DNA from: Aristolochia californica
Lineage: Eukaryota; Streptophyta; Magnoliopsida; Piperales; Aristolochiaceae
Assembly (NCBI GenBank): GCA_029961685.1
Contig: JARWKL010000002.1
Coordinates: 28,550,908 to 28,614,907, forward strand
Reading direction: 5' to 3'
Length of the DNA stretch: 64,000 bases
Positions 38,321 to 51,462 of this stretch are shown here, one piece after another. Made by a program: the position numbers and the translations under genes. How positions within the stretch are numbered: position 1 is the stretch's first letter; every line of letters starts with the position of its first letter. Under the pieces are notes generated by a model. It had not been told where the DNA came from. It worked only from the letters and a program-made list of their open reading frames with translations, and made no database searches.

Positions 38321-41300
38321 CCTATGATTGGAAAACCTAATATATAAAAAACTAAAAGATTTTAAAAATCCTTAAAAATCACAGATAATTTTTAGAATTA
38401 TCTCTCTCAGAATTTGTGCATTTCCATTTTAGATATTCAATATTGTTTCAAATCCAAAATTAAGTTTTCACTCTCCCATTTTTCTCGTTAACAAAAAGAT
38501 AAGGCAAATAGATCACAACATAATGATAATTTTCGAGTTTATGTTTGCAAAAAATTGAAAACTATAATGAATTTAAGTGAAGAAAATTATTTCACTCACT
38601 AAAATTGAACACCAAAGTTTTATTATCCATGTTTGGGAAATTCCACTATTACAACCCTTAATTGATCCTAACATGTTTTAAATATAGATATACATGCCTG
38701 AAACATGTAGAAGATGCAAGATAACCTAATGATCCAAAAATTTAGAAGAGTAGAAAAATTTAAATTCTCAAGTTAACGTGCGGTGGGATATTTATCTGAG
38801 CCAAAGAACCCACTTTTTGCCTATTTACAAAATGCGGACCTAACAATCATAGATCATCATAAATGTCTTGATCAATTAATGATGTTTAATTGCTATAATT
38901 TTTATTAGAAATGATTTATTGTTTGGGAGTCAAGACCCGGTTAAAAATGCCTCACGTCCCCCTTTTCGGATTATTGCAAAACCTAATATATAAAAAACTA
39001 AAGGAGTTTACAATCCTTAAAAATCACAGATACTTGTTGGAATTGTCTCTCTCAGCATTTTTACATTTCCACTTTGTATGTTCTATTTTGTTTTTACTTC
39101 CAAAGTTGAGTTTTCACTCTCCCTTTTTTTTCTCAAACAAACAGATAAGGAAAAAAGATCATAAAAAATTTAAATTTTAGAGTTTATGTATGAAAGAAAT
39201 TGAAAACTATAATAAATGTAAGTGAAGAAAATTATTTCATGCACTAAAAAAAAAGCCAAAGTTTTGTTATCCATGTTCTGGAAATTCCACTAGTACAACC
39301 CCTAATAGCTATGTGGAATTTTATAAGATAGACATTTCTAATTGATCCTAACATTTTTTAAATATGGATCTGCATGCCTGAAACATGTTGAAGATGCAAA
39401 TGACCTAATGATCCAAATATTTCAAATAGTAGAAAAAAATAAATTCTCAAGTTAACGTGTGGTGGGATATTTACGAAAGCCAAACAACCCACTTTTTGAC
39501 TATTTACAAAATATGGACCTAACAATCATAGATCATTGTAAATGTCTTGATCGATTAATGGTATGTACCGGCTATAATTTTTGTTAGAAATGACTTATTG
39601 TTTGGGAGTCTACACTCAGTTAAAAATGCCTTGCCCCCCTTTTTCGATGATTACAAAGCCTAATATATAAAAAAATAAAAGAGTTTACAATCTTTAACAA
39701 TCACATATAGTTTTTGCAAATATCTCTCTCAGAATTTGTACTTTTCTATTTTGGATGTTCAATTTTTTTTCCAATCCAAAGTAGAGTTTTCACTCTCCCA
39801 TTTTTCTCATAAACAAAAAGATAAGGCAAATAGATCAGAACAAAATGAAAATTTTAGAGTTTATGTATGCAAAAAATTGAAAACTCTAATAAATGTAAGT
39901 GAATAAAATTATTCCACGCACAAAAAATGAACACCAAAGTTTTGTTATCCATGTTTGGGAAATAGCTTGGTGGAATTTTATAAGAAAGAGATTTCTAATT
40001 GATCCTAACATGTTTTAAATATAGATATGCATGCCTGAAACATGTTGAAGATGCAAATGATCCAAAAATTTAGAGGAGTAGAAAAAATAAAATTCTCAAG
40101 TTGAACTGCGGTGGGATACTTATCAGAGCCAAACAACCCACTTTTTGCCTATTTACAAATAGCAGACCTAACAATCATAAATCATCATAAATGTTTGGTT
40201 AGATTAATTATGTGCGACGGGGATACTTTTTGTTAGAAATGACTTATGGTTTGGGAGTCAACACTCAGTTAAAAATGTCTCACCCACCCTTTTCTAATCT
40301 TTGCAAAACCTAATATATAAAAAAAAAAGAGTTTACAATCCTTAAAAATCACAGATACTTTTTTTAAATTATCTCTCTTAGCATTTGTGCATTTCCATTT
40401 TGGATGTTCAATTTTTTTCAAAACCCAAACTTGAGTTTTCACACTCCCATTTTTCTCGTAAACAAAAAAGATAAGGTAAATAGATCAAAACAAAATGAAA
40501 ATTTTAAAGTTCATGTATGCATAAAATTAAATACTATAATAAATGTAAGTGAAGAAAATTATTTCACGCACTAAAAATGAACACGAAGTTTTGCTATCCA
40601 TGTTTGGGAAATTCCACAAGTGCAACCCCAAATATCTTGATAGAATTTTATAAGAAAGAGAATTCTAATGATCCTAAGATGTTTTATATATGGATCTGCA
40701 TGCCTGAAATATGTTGAAGATACAAATGACTAATGATTCAAAGGTGTAGAAAAATTATATTCTGAAGTTAACGTGTGGTGGGATATTTATAGGAGCCAAA
40801 CAACCCACCTTTTGCCTATTTACAAAAAGTGGACCTAACAATCATAGATCATCATAAATATTTTGATCAATTAATGATTTGTAACGGCTATACTTTTGGT
40901 TAGAAATGACATATGGCTTGGCAGTCAACACACAGTTAAAAATGCCTCGCCCCCTTCTCTCATGATTGCAAAACCTAATATATATATATAAAAAAAGTAT
41001 ATAATCCTTAAAAATAATAAATAATTTTTGGAATTATCTTTCTCAGAATTTGAGCATTTCCATTTTGGATGTTCTATTTTTTTTCAAATCCAAACATGAG
41101 TTTTCACTCTCCCATTTTTCTCGAAAACAAAAAGAAAAGGCAAATAGATCACAAAAAAAATAAAATTTTATGTATGCAAAAAATTGAAAACTATAATAAA
41201 TGTAAGTGAAGAAAATTATTTCACGCACTAAAAATGAACACCAAAGTTTTCTTATCCATGTTTGGGAAATTCCACTAGTACAACCCCAAATAGCTCGATG

Positions 41301-41395
41301 GAATTTTATAAGAAAGAGATTTCTAGTTGATCCTAACATGTTTTAAATATGGTCATGCATGCCTGAAACATGTTAAAGATGCAAATGACCTAATG

Positions 41396-41413
41396 ATCTA
41401 AAAAATTTACCAA
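41396..41413 (+). other. Shared deletion in a monomer, copy B
   Basis: This is the counterpart of the deletion at 27,198-27,216 with the same join. Copy A additionally lost tgatcctaacatg at about 27,139, which is intact here at about 41,328. That loss therefore happened after the block was duplicated. Confidence 0.85.
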
Positions 41414-42247
41414 AGCCAAACAACCCAGTTTTTGCCTATTTACAAAAAGCAGTCCTCACAATCAAAGATCATAGTAAATGTTTTGATCAATTAATGATGT
41501 GTAACGGCTATAATTTTTTTTAGAAATGACTTATGGATTGGGAGTCAACACTCAATTAAAAATGCTTTGCCAAACCTTTTCTGATGATTGCAAAACCTAA
41601 TTTATAAAAAACTAAAAGAGTTTACAATCTATAAAAATCAAAGATAATTTTTGGAATTATCTCTCTCAGTATTTGTGCATTTCTATTTTGGATGTTCAAT
41701 TTTTTTTCAAATCCAAACTTGAATTTGCACTCTCCCATTTTTCTCTTAAACAAAAAGATAAGGCAAATTGATCACAAAAAAAAATGAAAATTTTAGAGTT
41801 TATGTACGCAAAAATTTGAAAACTATAATAAATGTAAATGAAGAAATTTCACATGCTAAAAATGAACACCAAAGTTTTGTCATCCATGTTTGGGAAATTA
41901 CACTAGTGCAACCCCAAATATCTTGGAGGAATTTTATAAGAAAGAGATTTCTAATTGATCATAACATGTTTTAAATATGGATATTCATGCCTGAAACATG
42001 TTGAAGATGCAAATGACCTAATGAACAAAAAATTTAGAGTAGTAGAAAAAATTAAATTCTTAGGTTAACGTGCGGTGGGATATTTACCTGAGCAAAAAAA
42101 CCCACTTTTTGCCTATTTACAAAAAGCGGACCTAACAATCATTGATCATCATAAATATTTTGATTGGTTAATGATGTGTAACTACTATACTTTTTGCTAG
42201 AAATGACATATGGTTTGGGAGTCAACACTCAGTTAAAAGGTCTCGCC

Positions 42248-42248
<1 letters not shown>

Positions 42249-42278
<30 letters not shown>
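42249..42278 (+). repeat. Poly-C tract (30 C)
   Basis: This is a pure run of 30 C after tctcgcca. The partner in copy A at about 28,042 has only about 7 C. Confidence 0.95.
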
Positions 42279-42947
42279 TTTTCCGATGATTACAAAACCA
42301 AAAATATAAACAACTAAAAGAATTTACAATCCTTAAAAATCACAGATACTTTTAGGAATTATCTCTCTCAGCATGTGTGCATTTCTTTTTTGGATGTTCA
42401 ATTTTTTTTCAAGTCCAAACTTGAGTTTTCACTCTCCCATTTTTCTCGTAAAGAAAAAGCCAACGCAAATAGATCACAGCAAAATGAAAATTTTAGAGTT
42501 TATGTATGCAAAAAATAGAAGAACTAAAATAAATGTATGAAAGAAAATTTTTTCATGCACTAAAAATGAACACCAAAGTTTTTCCATCAATGTTGGGGAA
42601 ATTCCACTAGTACAACCCCTAATAGCTTTGTGGAATTTTATGAGAAAAATATTTCTAATTGATCCTAACATGTTTTAAATATGGATATGCATGCCAGAAA
42701 CATCACGATGATGCAAATGACCTAATGATCCAAAAAATTTGAGTAGGAAAAATTAAATTCTCAAGTTAACGTGTGATGGGCTATTTACTAGAGCCAAACA
42801 ACCCACTTTTTGCCTATTTACAAAATGCGGACCAAACAATCATAGAATATCATAAATGTCTTGATTGATTAATGATGTGTAACCACTATAATTTTTGTTA
42901 GAAATGACTTCTGGTTTGGATGTCTACACTCGGTTAGGAATGCCTCG

Positions 42948-42969
42948 CCCCCCCCCCCCCCCCCCCCCC
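42948..42969 (+). repeat. Poly-C tract (22 C)
   Basis: This is a run of 22 C ahead of the anchor-deleted monomer at 42,983. It pairs with the 35-C tract at 28,720. Confidence 0.95.
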
Positions 42970-43107
42970 TTTTCAGATGGTTGAAAAACTAATAGAGTTT
43001 ACAATCGTTAAAAATCACTGAAACTTTTTGGAATTATCTCTATCAGCATTTGAGTATTTCCATTTTGGATGCTTAATTTTTTTTCAAATCAAAACTTGAG
43101 TTTTCAC

Positions 43108-43122
43108 TCTCCCATTATTTCA
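43108..43122 (+). other. Deletion in copy B of a monomer also cut in copy A
   Basis: The sequence tcactctcccatt runs directly into atttcacgcac, losing the aacaaaaagataaggc to aagtgaagaaaatt part. In copy A the matching monomer has a different, smaller deletion at about 28,911-28,922. The two cuts were therefore independent events at the same place. Confidence 0.78.
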
Positions 43123-44192
43123 CGCACTAAAAATGAACACCAAAGTTTTGTTATCCATGTTTAGGAAATTCCACTACTACAACCCCTAGTAGCTTTGTGG
43201 AATTTTATATGAAAGAGATTTCTAATTGATCCTAACAATCTTTAAATATGGATAAGCCTGAAACATGTTGAAGATGCAAATGACCAAATGATCCAAATAT
43301 TTCTAGGAGTAGAAAAAATTAAATTCTCAAGTTAATGTGTGGTGGGATATTTATCAGAGAAAAACAACCGACTTTTTGCCTATTTATAAAAAGTGGACCT
43401 AATAGTCATAGATGATCAAAAATGTTTTGGTCAATTAATGATGTGTAATGGCCATAATTTTTGTTAGAAATGACTTATGGTTTGGGAGTAAACACTAAGT
43501 TTATAATGTCTTGCCCACCGTTTTTCAATAATTGCCAACCCTAATATATAAAAAACTAAAAGAGTATACAATCCCTATTAATCACATATACTCTTTGGAA
43601 TTATTTCGCTCAGCATTTGTGCATTTCCATTTTGGATGTTCAATTTTTTTTCAAATCCAGACTTGAGTTTTCACTCTCCCATTTTTCTCATAAACAAAAA
43701 AATAAGGCAAATAGATCACAACAAAATAAAAATTTTTGAGTTTATATATGCAAAAAAATGAAAAATATCATAAACGTAAGTGAAGTAAATTATTCCACGC
43801 ACTAAAAATGAACAGAAAAGTTTTTTTATTCATGGTTGGGTAATTCCAGCAATACAACCCCTAATATCTTGGTGGAATTTTATAAGAATGAGATTTCTAA
43901 AAGATCCTAACATATTTTAAATATAGATATACATCCCGGAAACATATTGAAGATGCAAATGATGTAATGATCGAAAAATTTATACGTGCCGAAAAAATTA
44001 AATTCTCAAATAAACTTGAGGTGGGATATTTACCAAAGCAAAACCACGCACTTTTTGACTATTTACAAAAAGCGGAACTGAGTATCATAGATCATCGTAA
44101 ATGTCTTGATCGATTAATGCTATATAACATCTATAATTACTGTCAGAAATGACTTATGGTTTGGTAGTCAACAACCAGTTGAAAATGGCTCG

Positions 44193-44209
44193 CCCCCCGC
44201 CCCCCCCCC
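44193..44209 (+). repeat. C-rich tract with one G
   Basis: Six C, one G and ten C precede tgtttttcgatg. The partner in copy A at about 30,026 is a short C run. Confidence 0.88.
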
Positions 44210-45145
44210 TGTTTTTCGATGACTGTAATACCTAATATATGAAAACTAAAAGAGTTTACGATCCTTAAAAATCAAATATAATATTTTGAATTATCTGTCT
44301 CAGCATTTGTGCATTTCCATTTTGGATGTTCAATTTTGTTTCAAATCCAAACTTGAGTTTTAACTCTCCTTTTTTCTCGTAAACAAAAAGATAAAGCAAA
44401 TAGATCACAACAAAATGAAAATTTTAGAGTTTATGTATGCAAAAATTTGAAAACTATAATAAATGTATGTGAAGTAAATTATTTCACGCACTAAAAAGGA
44501 ACACAAAAGTTTTGTTATCCATGGTTGGGAAATTCCACCTGTACAACCCCTAATAGCTTGGTGGAATTTTATAAGAAAGAGATTTCTAATTGATCCTAAC
44601 ATGTTTTAAATATAGATATGCATGCTTGAAATATGTTGAAGATTCAAATGACCTAATGATCCAAAAATTTCAAGGAGTAGGAAAAATTAAATTCTCAAGT
44701 TAACGTGCAGTAGGATATTTACAAGAGCCAAACAACCCACTTTTTGCCAATTTGTAAAAAGCGGACCTAACAATCATGGATCATCATAAATGTTTTGGTC
44801 GATTAATGTTGAGTAACGGCTATAATTTTGGTTAGAAATGACTTATGGTTTGGGAGTCAACACTCAATTAAAAATGCCTCGCCCCCTCTTTTCCGATGAT
44901 TGCAAAACCTAATATATACAAAACCAAAAGAGTTTATGGTCCTTAAAAATTACAGATACCAATTTGGAATTATCTCTCTCAGCATTTGTGCTTTTCCTTT
45001 TTGGATGTTCAATTTTTTTCAAATCCAAACTTGAGTTTTCTCTCTCCCACTTTTCTCGCAAACAAAAAGATAAGGCAAATAGATCACAAGAAAATTAAAA
45101 TTTTAGAGTTTATGTATGCAAAAAATTGTAAATAATAATAAATCT

Positions 45146-45333
45146 AAGTGAAGAAAATTATTTATCTCACTAAAAAAGAACACCAAACTTTTGTTATCCA
45201 TGTTTGGGAAATTCCACCAGTACAACCCCTAATAGTTTGAAGTGAAGAAAATTATTTATCTCACTAAAAATGAACACCAAAGTTTTGTTATCCATGATTG
45301 GGAAATTCCACTAGTACAACCCCTAATAGTTTG
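45146..45333 (+). repeat. 94-bp tandem duplication, copy B
   Basis: This has the same start, unit length and end as the duplication at 30,967-31,154; the second unit begins at 45,240. It is one of the clearest shared derived markers linking the two large blocks. Confidence 0.9.
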
Positions 45334-48300
45334 GTGGAATTTAATAAGAAAGAGATTTCTAAATGATTCTAACATGTTTTAAATAGGGATATGCATGCCT
45401 AAAGCATGTTGATGATTCAAATGACCTAATGATCGAAACACTTCAAGGAGTAGAAAAAATTAAATTCTCAAGTTAACGTGCGGTGGGATATTTACCCGAG
45501 CCAAACAACCCACTTTTTGCCAATTTGAAAAAAGCAGACCTAACAATCTTAGATCATCGTAAATATTTTGGTCAATTAATGATGTGTAACGGCTATAATT
45601 TTTTTTTGAAATAACTTATGGTTTGGGAGTCAACACTCTGTTAAAAATGCCTTGCCAACCCTTTCCAGATGATTGCAAAACATAATTTATAAAAAACTAA
45701 AAGAGTTTACAATCCATAAAAATCACAGATATTTTTTGGAATTATCTCTCTCAGAATTTGTGCATTTCTATTTTGGATGTTCAATTTTTTTCAAATCCAA
45801 ACTTGAGTTTTCACTCTCCCATTTTTCACTTAAACAAAAAGATAAGGCAAATAGATCACAACAAAATGAAAATTTTAGGGTTTATGTATGCAAAGAATTG
45901 AAAACTATAATTAATATAAGTAAAGAAAATTATTTCACGCACTAAAAATGAACACCAAAGTTTTGTCATCCATGTTAGGGAAATTCCACTAGTACAACCC
46001 CAAATATCTGGGCGGAATTTTATAAGAAAGAGATTTCTAATTGATCCTAACATGTATTAAATATGGATATTCATGCCTGAAACATGTTGAAGATGCAAAT
46101 CACCTAATGATCATAAAATTTAGAGTAGTAGAAAAAATTAAATTCTCAGCTTAACCTGAGCCAAACCACCCACTTTTTGCCTATTTACAAAAAGCGGACC
46201 TAACAATCATAGATCATTGTAAATGTTTTGATCAGTTAATGATGTGTAACTACTATACTTTTTGTTAGAAATCACTTATGGTTTGGGAGTCAACTCTCAG
46301 TTAAATGGCCTCGCCCCCCTTTTCCGATGATTGCAAAACCTAATATATAAAAAACTAAAAGAATTTAAAATCCTTAAAATTCACACATAATTTTTGGAAT
46401 TATCACTCTTAGAATTTGTGCATTTCCTTTTTGGATGTTCAATTTTTTTTCAAGTTCAAACTTGAGTTTTCACTCTCCCATTTTTCTCGTAAACAAAAAG
46501 ATAACGCAAATATATCACAAAAAAATGAAAATTTTAGAGTGTATGTATGAAAAAAATCGAAAACTATAATAAATGTAAGTGAATAAAATTATTTTATGCA
46601 CTAAAAATGAACACCAAGGTTTTGTTTTCCATGTTTGGGAAATTCCACTAGTATAACCCCTAATAGCTCGGTGGAATTTTATAAGAAAGAGATTTCTAGT
46701 TGATCCTAACATGTTTTAAATATAGCTATGCATGCCTGAAACATGTTGAAGAAGTAAATGACCTAATGATCCAAAAATTTAGAGGAGTAGAAAAAATTAA
46801 ATTCTCAAGTTAACGTGCGGTGGGATATTTACCAGATCCAAACAACCTACATTTTGCCTATTTTATAAAAAGAGGACCTAACAATCATAGATCGTCGTAA
46901 ATGTTTGGTTAGATTAATGATGTGTAACGGCGATACATTTTGCTAGAAATGACTTATGGTTTGGGAGTCAACACTCAGTTAAAAAGGCCTCGCTCACCCT
47001 TTTTTGATCTTTGCAAAACGTAATATATATAAAAAAAAGAGTTTACAATCCTTAAAAATCACAGATACTTTTTTGAATTATCCCTCTCAGCATTTGAGTA
47101 TTTCCATTTTGTATGTTCAATTTTTTTTCAAACCCAAACTTGAGTTTTCACTCTCCCATTTTTCTCTTAAACAAAAAGATAAGGCAAATAGATCACAACA
47201 AAATGAAAATTATAAATTTTATGAATGCAAAAAATTAAAAACTATAATAAATTTAACTGAAGAAAATTATTTCACGCACTAAAAATGAACACCAAAGTTT
47301 TATTATCCAGGTTTGGGAACTTCCACTAGTACAACCCCAAATATCTTGATGAAATTTTATAAGAAAGAGATTTCTAATTGATCCTAAAATGTTTTAAATA
47401 TGGATATGCATTCCTGAAACATGTTGAAGATATAGATGACCTTATGATCCAAAGGAGTAGAAAAAATTAAATTCTTAAGTTAACGTGTGGTGTGATATTT
47501 ACAAGAGCCAAACAACCCACTTTTTGCCTATTTAGAAAAAGCGGACCTAACAATCATAGATCATCATAAATATTTTGATTGATTGATGATGTGTAATAGC
47601 AATACTTTTGGTTAAAAATGACTTATGCCTTGGCAGTATACACGCAGTTAAAAATGCCTCGCCCCCCCTTTTCCAATGAGTGCAATAATATATGAGAAAC
47701 TAAAAGAGTTTACGATCCTTAAAAATCAAAGATACTTTTTAGAATTATCTGTCTCAGCATTTGCGCATTTCCATTTTGGATGTTCAATTTTGTTTCAAAT
47801 CCAAACTTGATTTTTAACTCTCCCTTTTTCTAGTGAACAAAATGATAAGGCAAATAGATCACAACAAAATGAAAATTTTAGAGTTTATGTAATAAATATA
47901 AGTGAAGTAAATTATTTCACGCACTAAAAATGAACACAAAAGTTTTATTATCCATTGTTGGGAAATTCCACCCCTACAACCCCTAGTAGCTTGGCGGAAT
48001 TTTATAAGAAAGAGATTTCTAATTGATCCTAACATGTTTTAAATATAGATATGCATGCCTAAAATATGTTGAAGATGCAAATGACTTAATGATCCAAAAT
48101 TTTCAGGGAGTAGGAAAAATTACATTCTCAAGTTAACGTTTACAAGAACCAAACAACCCACTTTTTGGCAATTTACAAAAATCTGACCTAACATTTATAG
48201 ATCATCATAAATGTTTTGATCGATTAACTCTGTGTAACGGATATAATTTTTGTTAGAAATGACTTATGGTTTGGGAGTCAACACTCAATTAAAAATGCCT

Positions 48301-48717
48301 CGCCCCCCCTTTTCTAATAATTTCAAAACCTAATATATATAAAACCAAAAGAGTTTACAATCCACAAAATTCACAGATACTTATTGGAATTATCACTCTT
48401 ATCATTTCTGCATTTTTATTTTCGATGTTCAATTTTATTTCAAATCCAAACTTGAGTTTTCACCCTCCCATGTTTCTGTTAAACAAAAAGATAAGGGAAA
48501 TAGATCACAACAAAAGGAAAATTTAAGAGTTTATGTATGCAAAAATTTGAAAACTATAATAAATGTAAGCGAAGAAAATTATTTCACACACTACAAATGA
48601 AGTCCAAAGTTTTCTTATCTATGTTTGGGAAATTCCACTTGTACAACCCCAAATTGCTTGGTGGAATTTTATGAGAAAGAGATTTCTAATTAATCCTAAC
48701 ATGTTTTAAATATGGAT

Positions 48718-48752
48718 ATGCATGCCTGCCCCCCCCCCCCCCCCCCCCCCCT
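48718..48752 (+). other. Deletion junction joining the monomer tail to a poly-C tract
   Basis: The sequence tatggatatgcatgcctg, normally followed by aaacatgttgaag, is joined directly to a run of 23 C followed by cttttccgatgatatc. The shared string atgcct occurs at both parental positions (gcatgcctgaaac and aaaatgcctcgccc). The interval between anchors 48,323 and 48,765 is only 442 bp. Confidence 0.85.
48729..48751 (+). repeat. Poly-C tract (23 C) at a rearrangement junction
   Basis: This is a run of 23 C joined directly to a monomer tail (tgcatgcctg). It coincides exactly with a deletion breakpoint, unlike the other tracts. Confidence 0.93.
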
Positions 48753-51462
48753 TTTCCGATGATATCAAAACCTAATATATAAAAAACTAAAAGAGTTTAC
48801 GATACTTAAAAATGACAGATACACTTTGGAATTACCTCTCTCAGCATTTGTGAATTTCTATTTTGGATGTTCAATTTTTTTTCAAATCCAAACTTGAGTT
48901 TTCACTCTTCCATTTTACTTGTAAACAAAAAGATAGGGCAAATAGATCACAATAAAATGAAAATTTCAGAGTTTATGTATGCGAAAAAATTGAAAACTAT
49001 AATAAATGCTATTGAAGAAAATAATTTCACACACTAAAAATGAACACCGAAATTTTGTTATCCATGTTTGGCAAATTCCACTAGCACAACCCCTAATACC
49101 ATGGAGGATTTTATAAGAAAGAGATTTCTTATTGATCCTAACATGTTTTAATTATGGATACGTATGCCTGAAACTTGTTGAAGATGAAAAGGATCTAATG
49201 ATCCAAAAATTTTAAGTAGTCTGAATAATTAAATTCTCAACTTAACGTGCGGTGGGATATTTACCAGAGCCAAACAACCCACTCTTTGCCTATTTACAAA
49301 AAGCGGACCTAACAAGCATAGATAATCATAAATGTTTTGATTGATTAAATATGTGTAACGACTACAATTTTTGTTAGAAATGACTTATGGTTTGGGAGTC
49401 TACACAGTTAAAAATTCCTTGCCCCTCCTTTTTCGATGATTGTAAAACCTAATATATAAAAAACTAAAATAGTTTACAATCCTTAAAAAATCACAGATAC
49501 CTTTTGGAATTATCTCTCTCAGCATTTGTGCTTTTCCATTTTGGGTATTCAATTTTTTTTCAAATCCAAAGTAGAGTTTTCACTCTCCCATTTTTCTTGT
49601 AAACAAAAAGATATGGCAAATAGATCACAAAAACATGAAATTTTTTAGATTTTATGTATGAAAAAAATTGAAAACTATAATAAATATAAGTGAAGTAAAT
49701 TATTTCACGCACTATAATTGATCAAAAAATGTTTGGGAAATTCCACCTGTACAACCCCAATTAGCTTGGTGGAATCTTATAAGAAAGTGATTTCTAATTG
49801 ATCCTAAGATGTTTTGAGTATAGATATGCATGCCTAAAACATATTGAAGATGAAAATGACCTAATGATCGAAAAATTTCAAGGTGTAGGAAAAATGAATT
49901 TCTCAAGTTAACGTGCGGTGGGATATTTACCTGAGCCAAACAACCCTCTTTTTGCCTATTTACAAAAAGTGGACCTAACAATCATAGATCATCGTAAATG
50001 TTTTGATTGATTAATGATGCGTAACGACTACAATTTTGATTAGAAATGACTTATGGTTTGGGAGTCAACACTCAGTTAAAAATGCCTCACCAAATCTTTT
50101 TTAGGTGATTGCAAAACGTAATATATAAAAAACTAAAAGAGTTTAAAATCCTTAAAAATCACAGTTAATTTTTTTAATTATCGTTCTTAGCATTTGTACA
50201 TTTCCATTTTGGATGTTCAATTTTTTTTCAAATCCAAAGTGTATTTTCACTCTCCCAATTTTCTCGTAAAGAAAAAAATAAGACAAATAGATCACAAAAA
50301 AATGAAAATTTTAGAGTTTCTGTTTGCAAAAAAATGAAAACTATAATAAATATAAATGAAGAAAAAAAATTTCATGAACAAAAAATGAACGCTAAAGTTT
50401 TGTTATCCATGTTTGGGAAATTCCACTAGTACGACCCCAAATAGATTGGTGGAATTTGAAAAGAAAGAGATTTCTTATTGTTCCTAACATGTTTCAAATA
50501 TGGACAAACATGCCTGGAACATCTTGAAGATGTAAATGACCTAATGATCCAAAACTTTCAAGGAGTAGAAAAAATTAAATTCTCAAGTTAACATGCGGTG
50601 GGATATTTATCAGAGTCAAACAACCCACTTTTTGCCTATTTACAAAAAGCGGACCTAATAATCATAGATCATCACAAATGTTTGGATCGATTAATAATGT
50701 GTAACGGCTATAATTTTGGTTAGATATGACTTATGGTTTGGTAGTCAACACTCAGTTGAAAATGGCTCACCCCCCCTTTTGCGATGATTGTAATTCATAC
50801 ATGAAAAACTAAAAAAGTTTACAATCCTTAAAAATCAAAGATACTTTTTGGAATTATCAGTCTCAGTATTTGTGCGTTTCCATTTTGGATGTTCAATTTT
50901 GTTTCAAATCCAAACTTCAGTTTTAACCCTCCCTTTTTCTCATAAACAAAAAGGTAAGGCAATTAGATCACAACAAATTTAAAATTTTTGATTTTATGTA
51001 TAAAAAAATGAAAACTATAATAAATATAAGTGAAGTAAATTATTTCACGCACTAAAAATGAACAGAAAAGTTTTGTTATCCATGGTTGGGAAATTCCACC
51101 ATTACAACCCCTAACAACTTGGTGGAATTTTATAAGAAAGAGATTTCTAATTGATCCTAACATGTTTTAAATATAGAAATGCATTCCTGAAATATATTGA
51201 AGATGCAAATGACCTAATGATTTAAAAATTTCAAGGAGTAGGAAAAATTAAATTCTCAAGTTAACTTGTTGTGGGATATTTACAAGAGCCAAACAAGCCA
51301 CTTTTTGCCTATTTACAAAAAGCAGACCTAACAATCATAGATCATTGTAATTGTTTTGATAGATTAATGATGTGTAACGACTATAATTTTTGTTAGAAAT
51401 GATGTATGGTTTGGGAATCAACACTCAATTAAAAATGCTTCACCCCTCCTTTTCCGATGATT

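Larger units (their letters stand above)
35751..50890 (+). repeat. Copy B of the 13-15 kb tandemly duplicated satellite block
   Basis: Anchors fall at about 36,340, 37,058, 37,653, 38,330, 38,976, 39,653, 40,303, 40,968, 41,590, 42,292, 42,983, 43,533, 44,226, 44,902, 45,675, 46,333, 47,012, 47,681, 48,323, 48,765, 49,442, 50,111 and 50,790. It directly follows copy A. It contains two monomers (37,058 and 37,653) and one near 48,323 with no counterpart in A. It also has private deletions, for example near 38,658, 39,962 and 43,115. B ends at 50,876-50,900, where the monomer with gattgtaattcatac continues into its own body (caattttgtttcaaatcc). The equivalent monomer of A, at 35,674, instead switches subfamily at that point. 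Confidence 0.9.
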
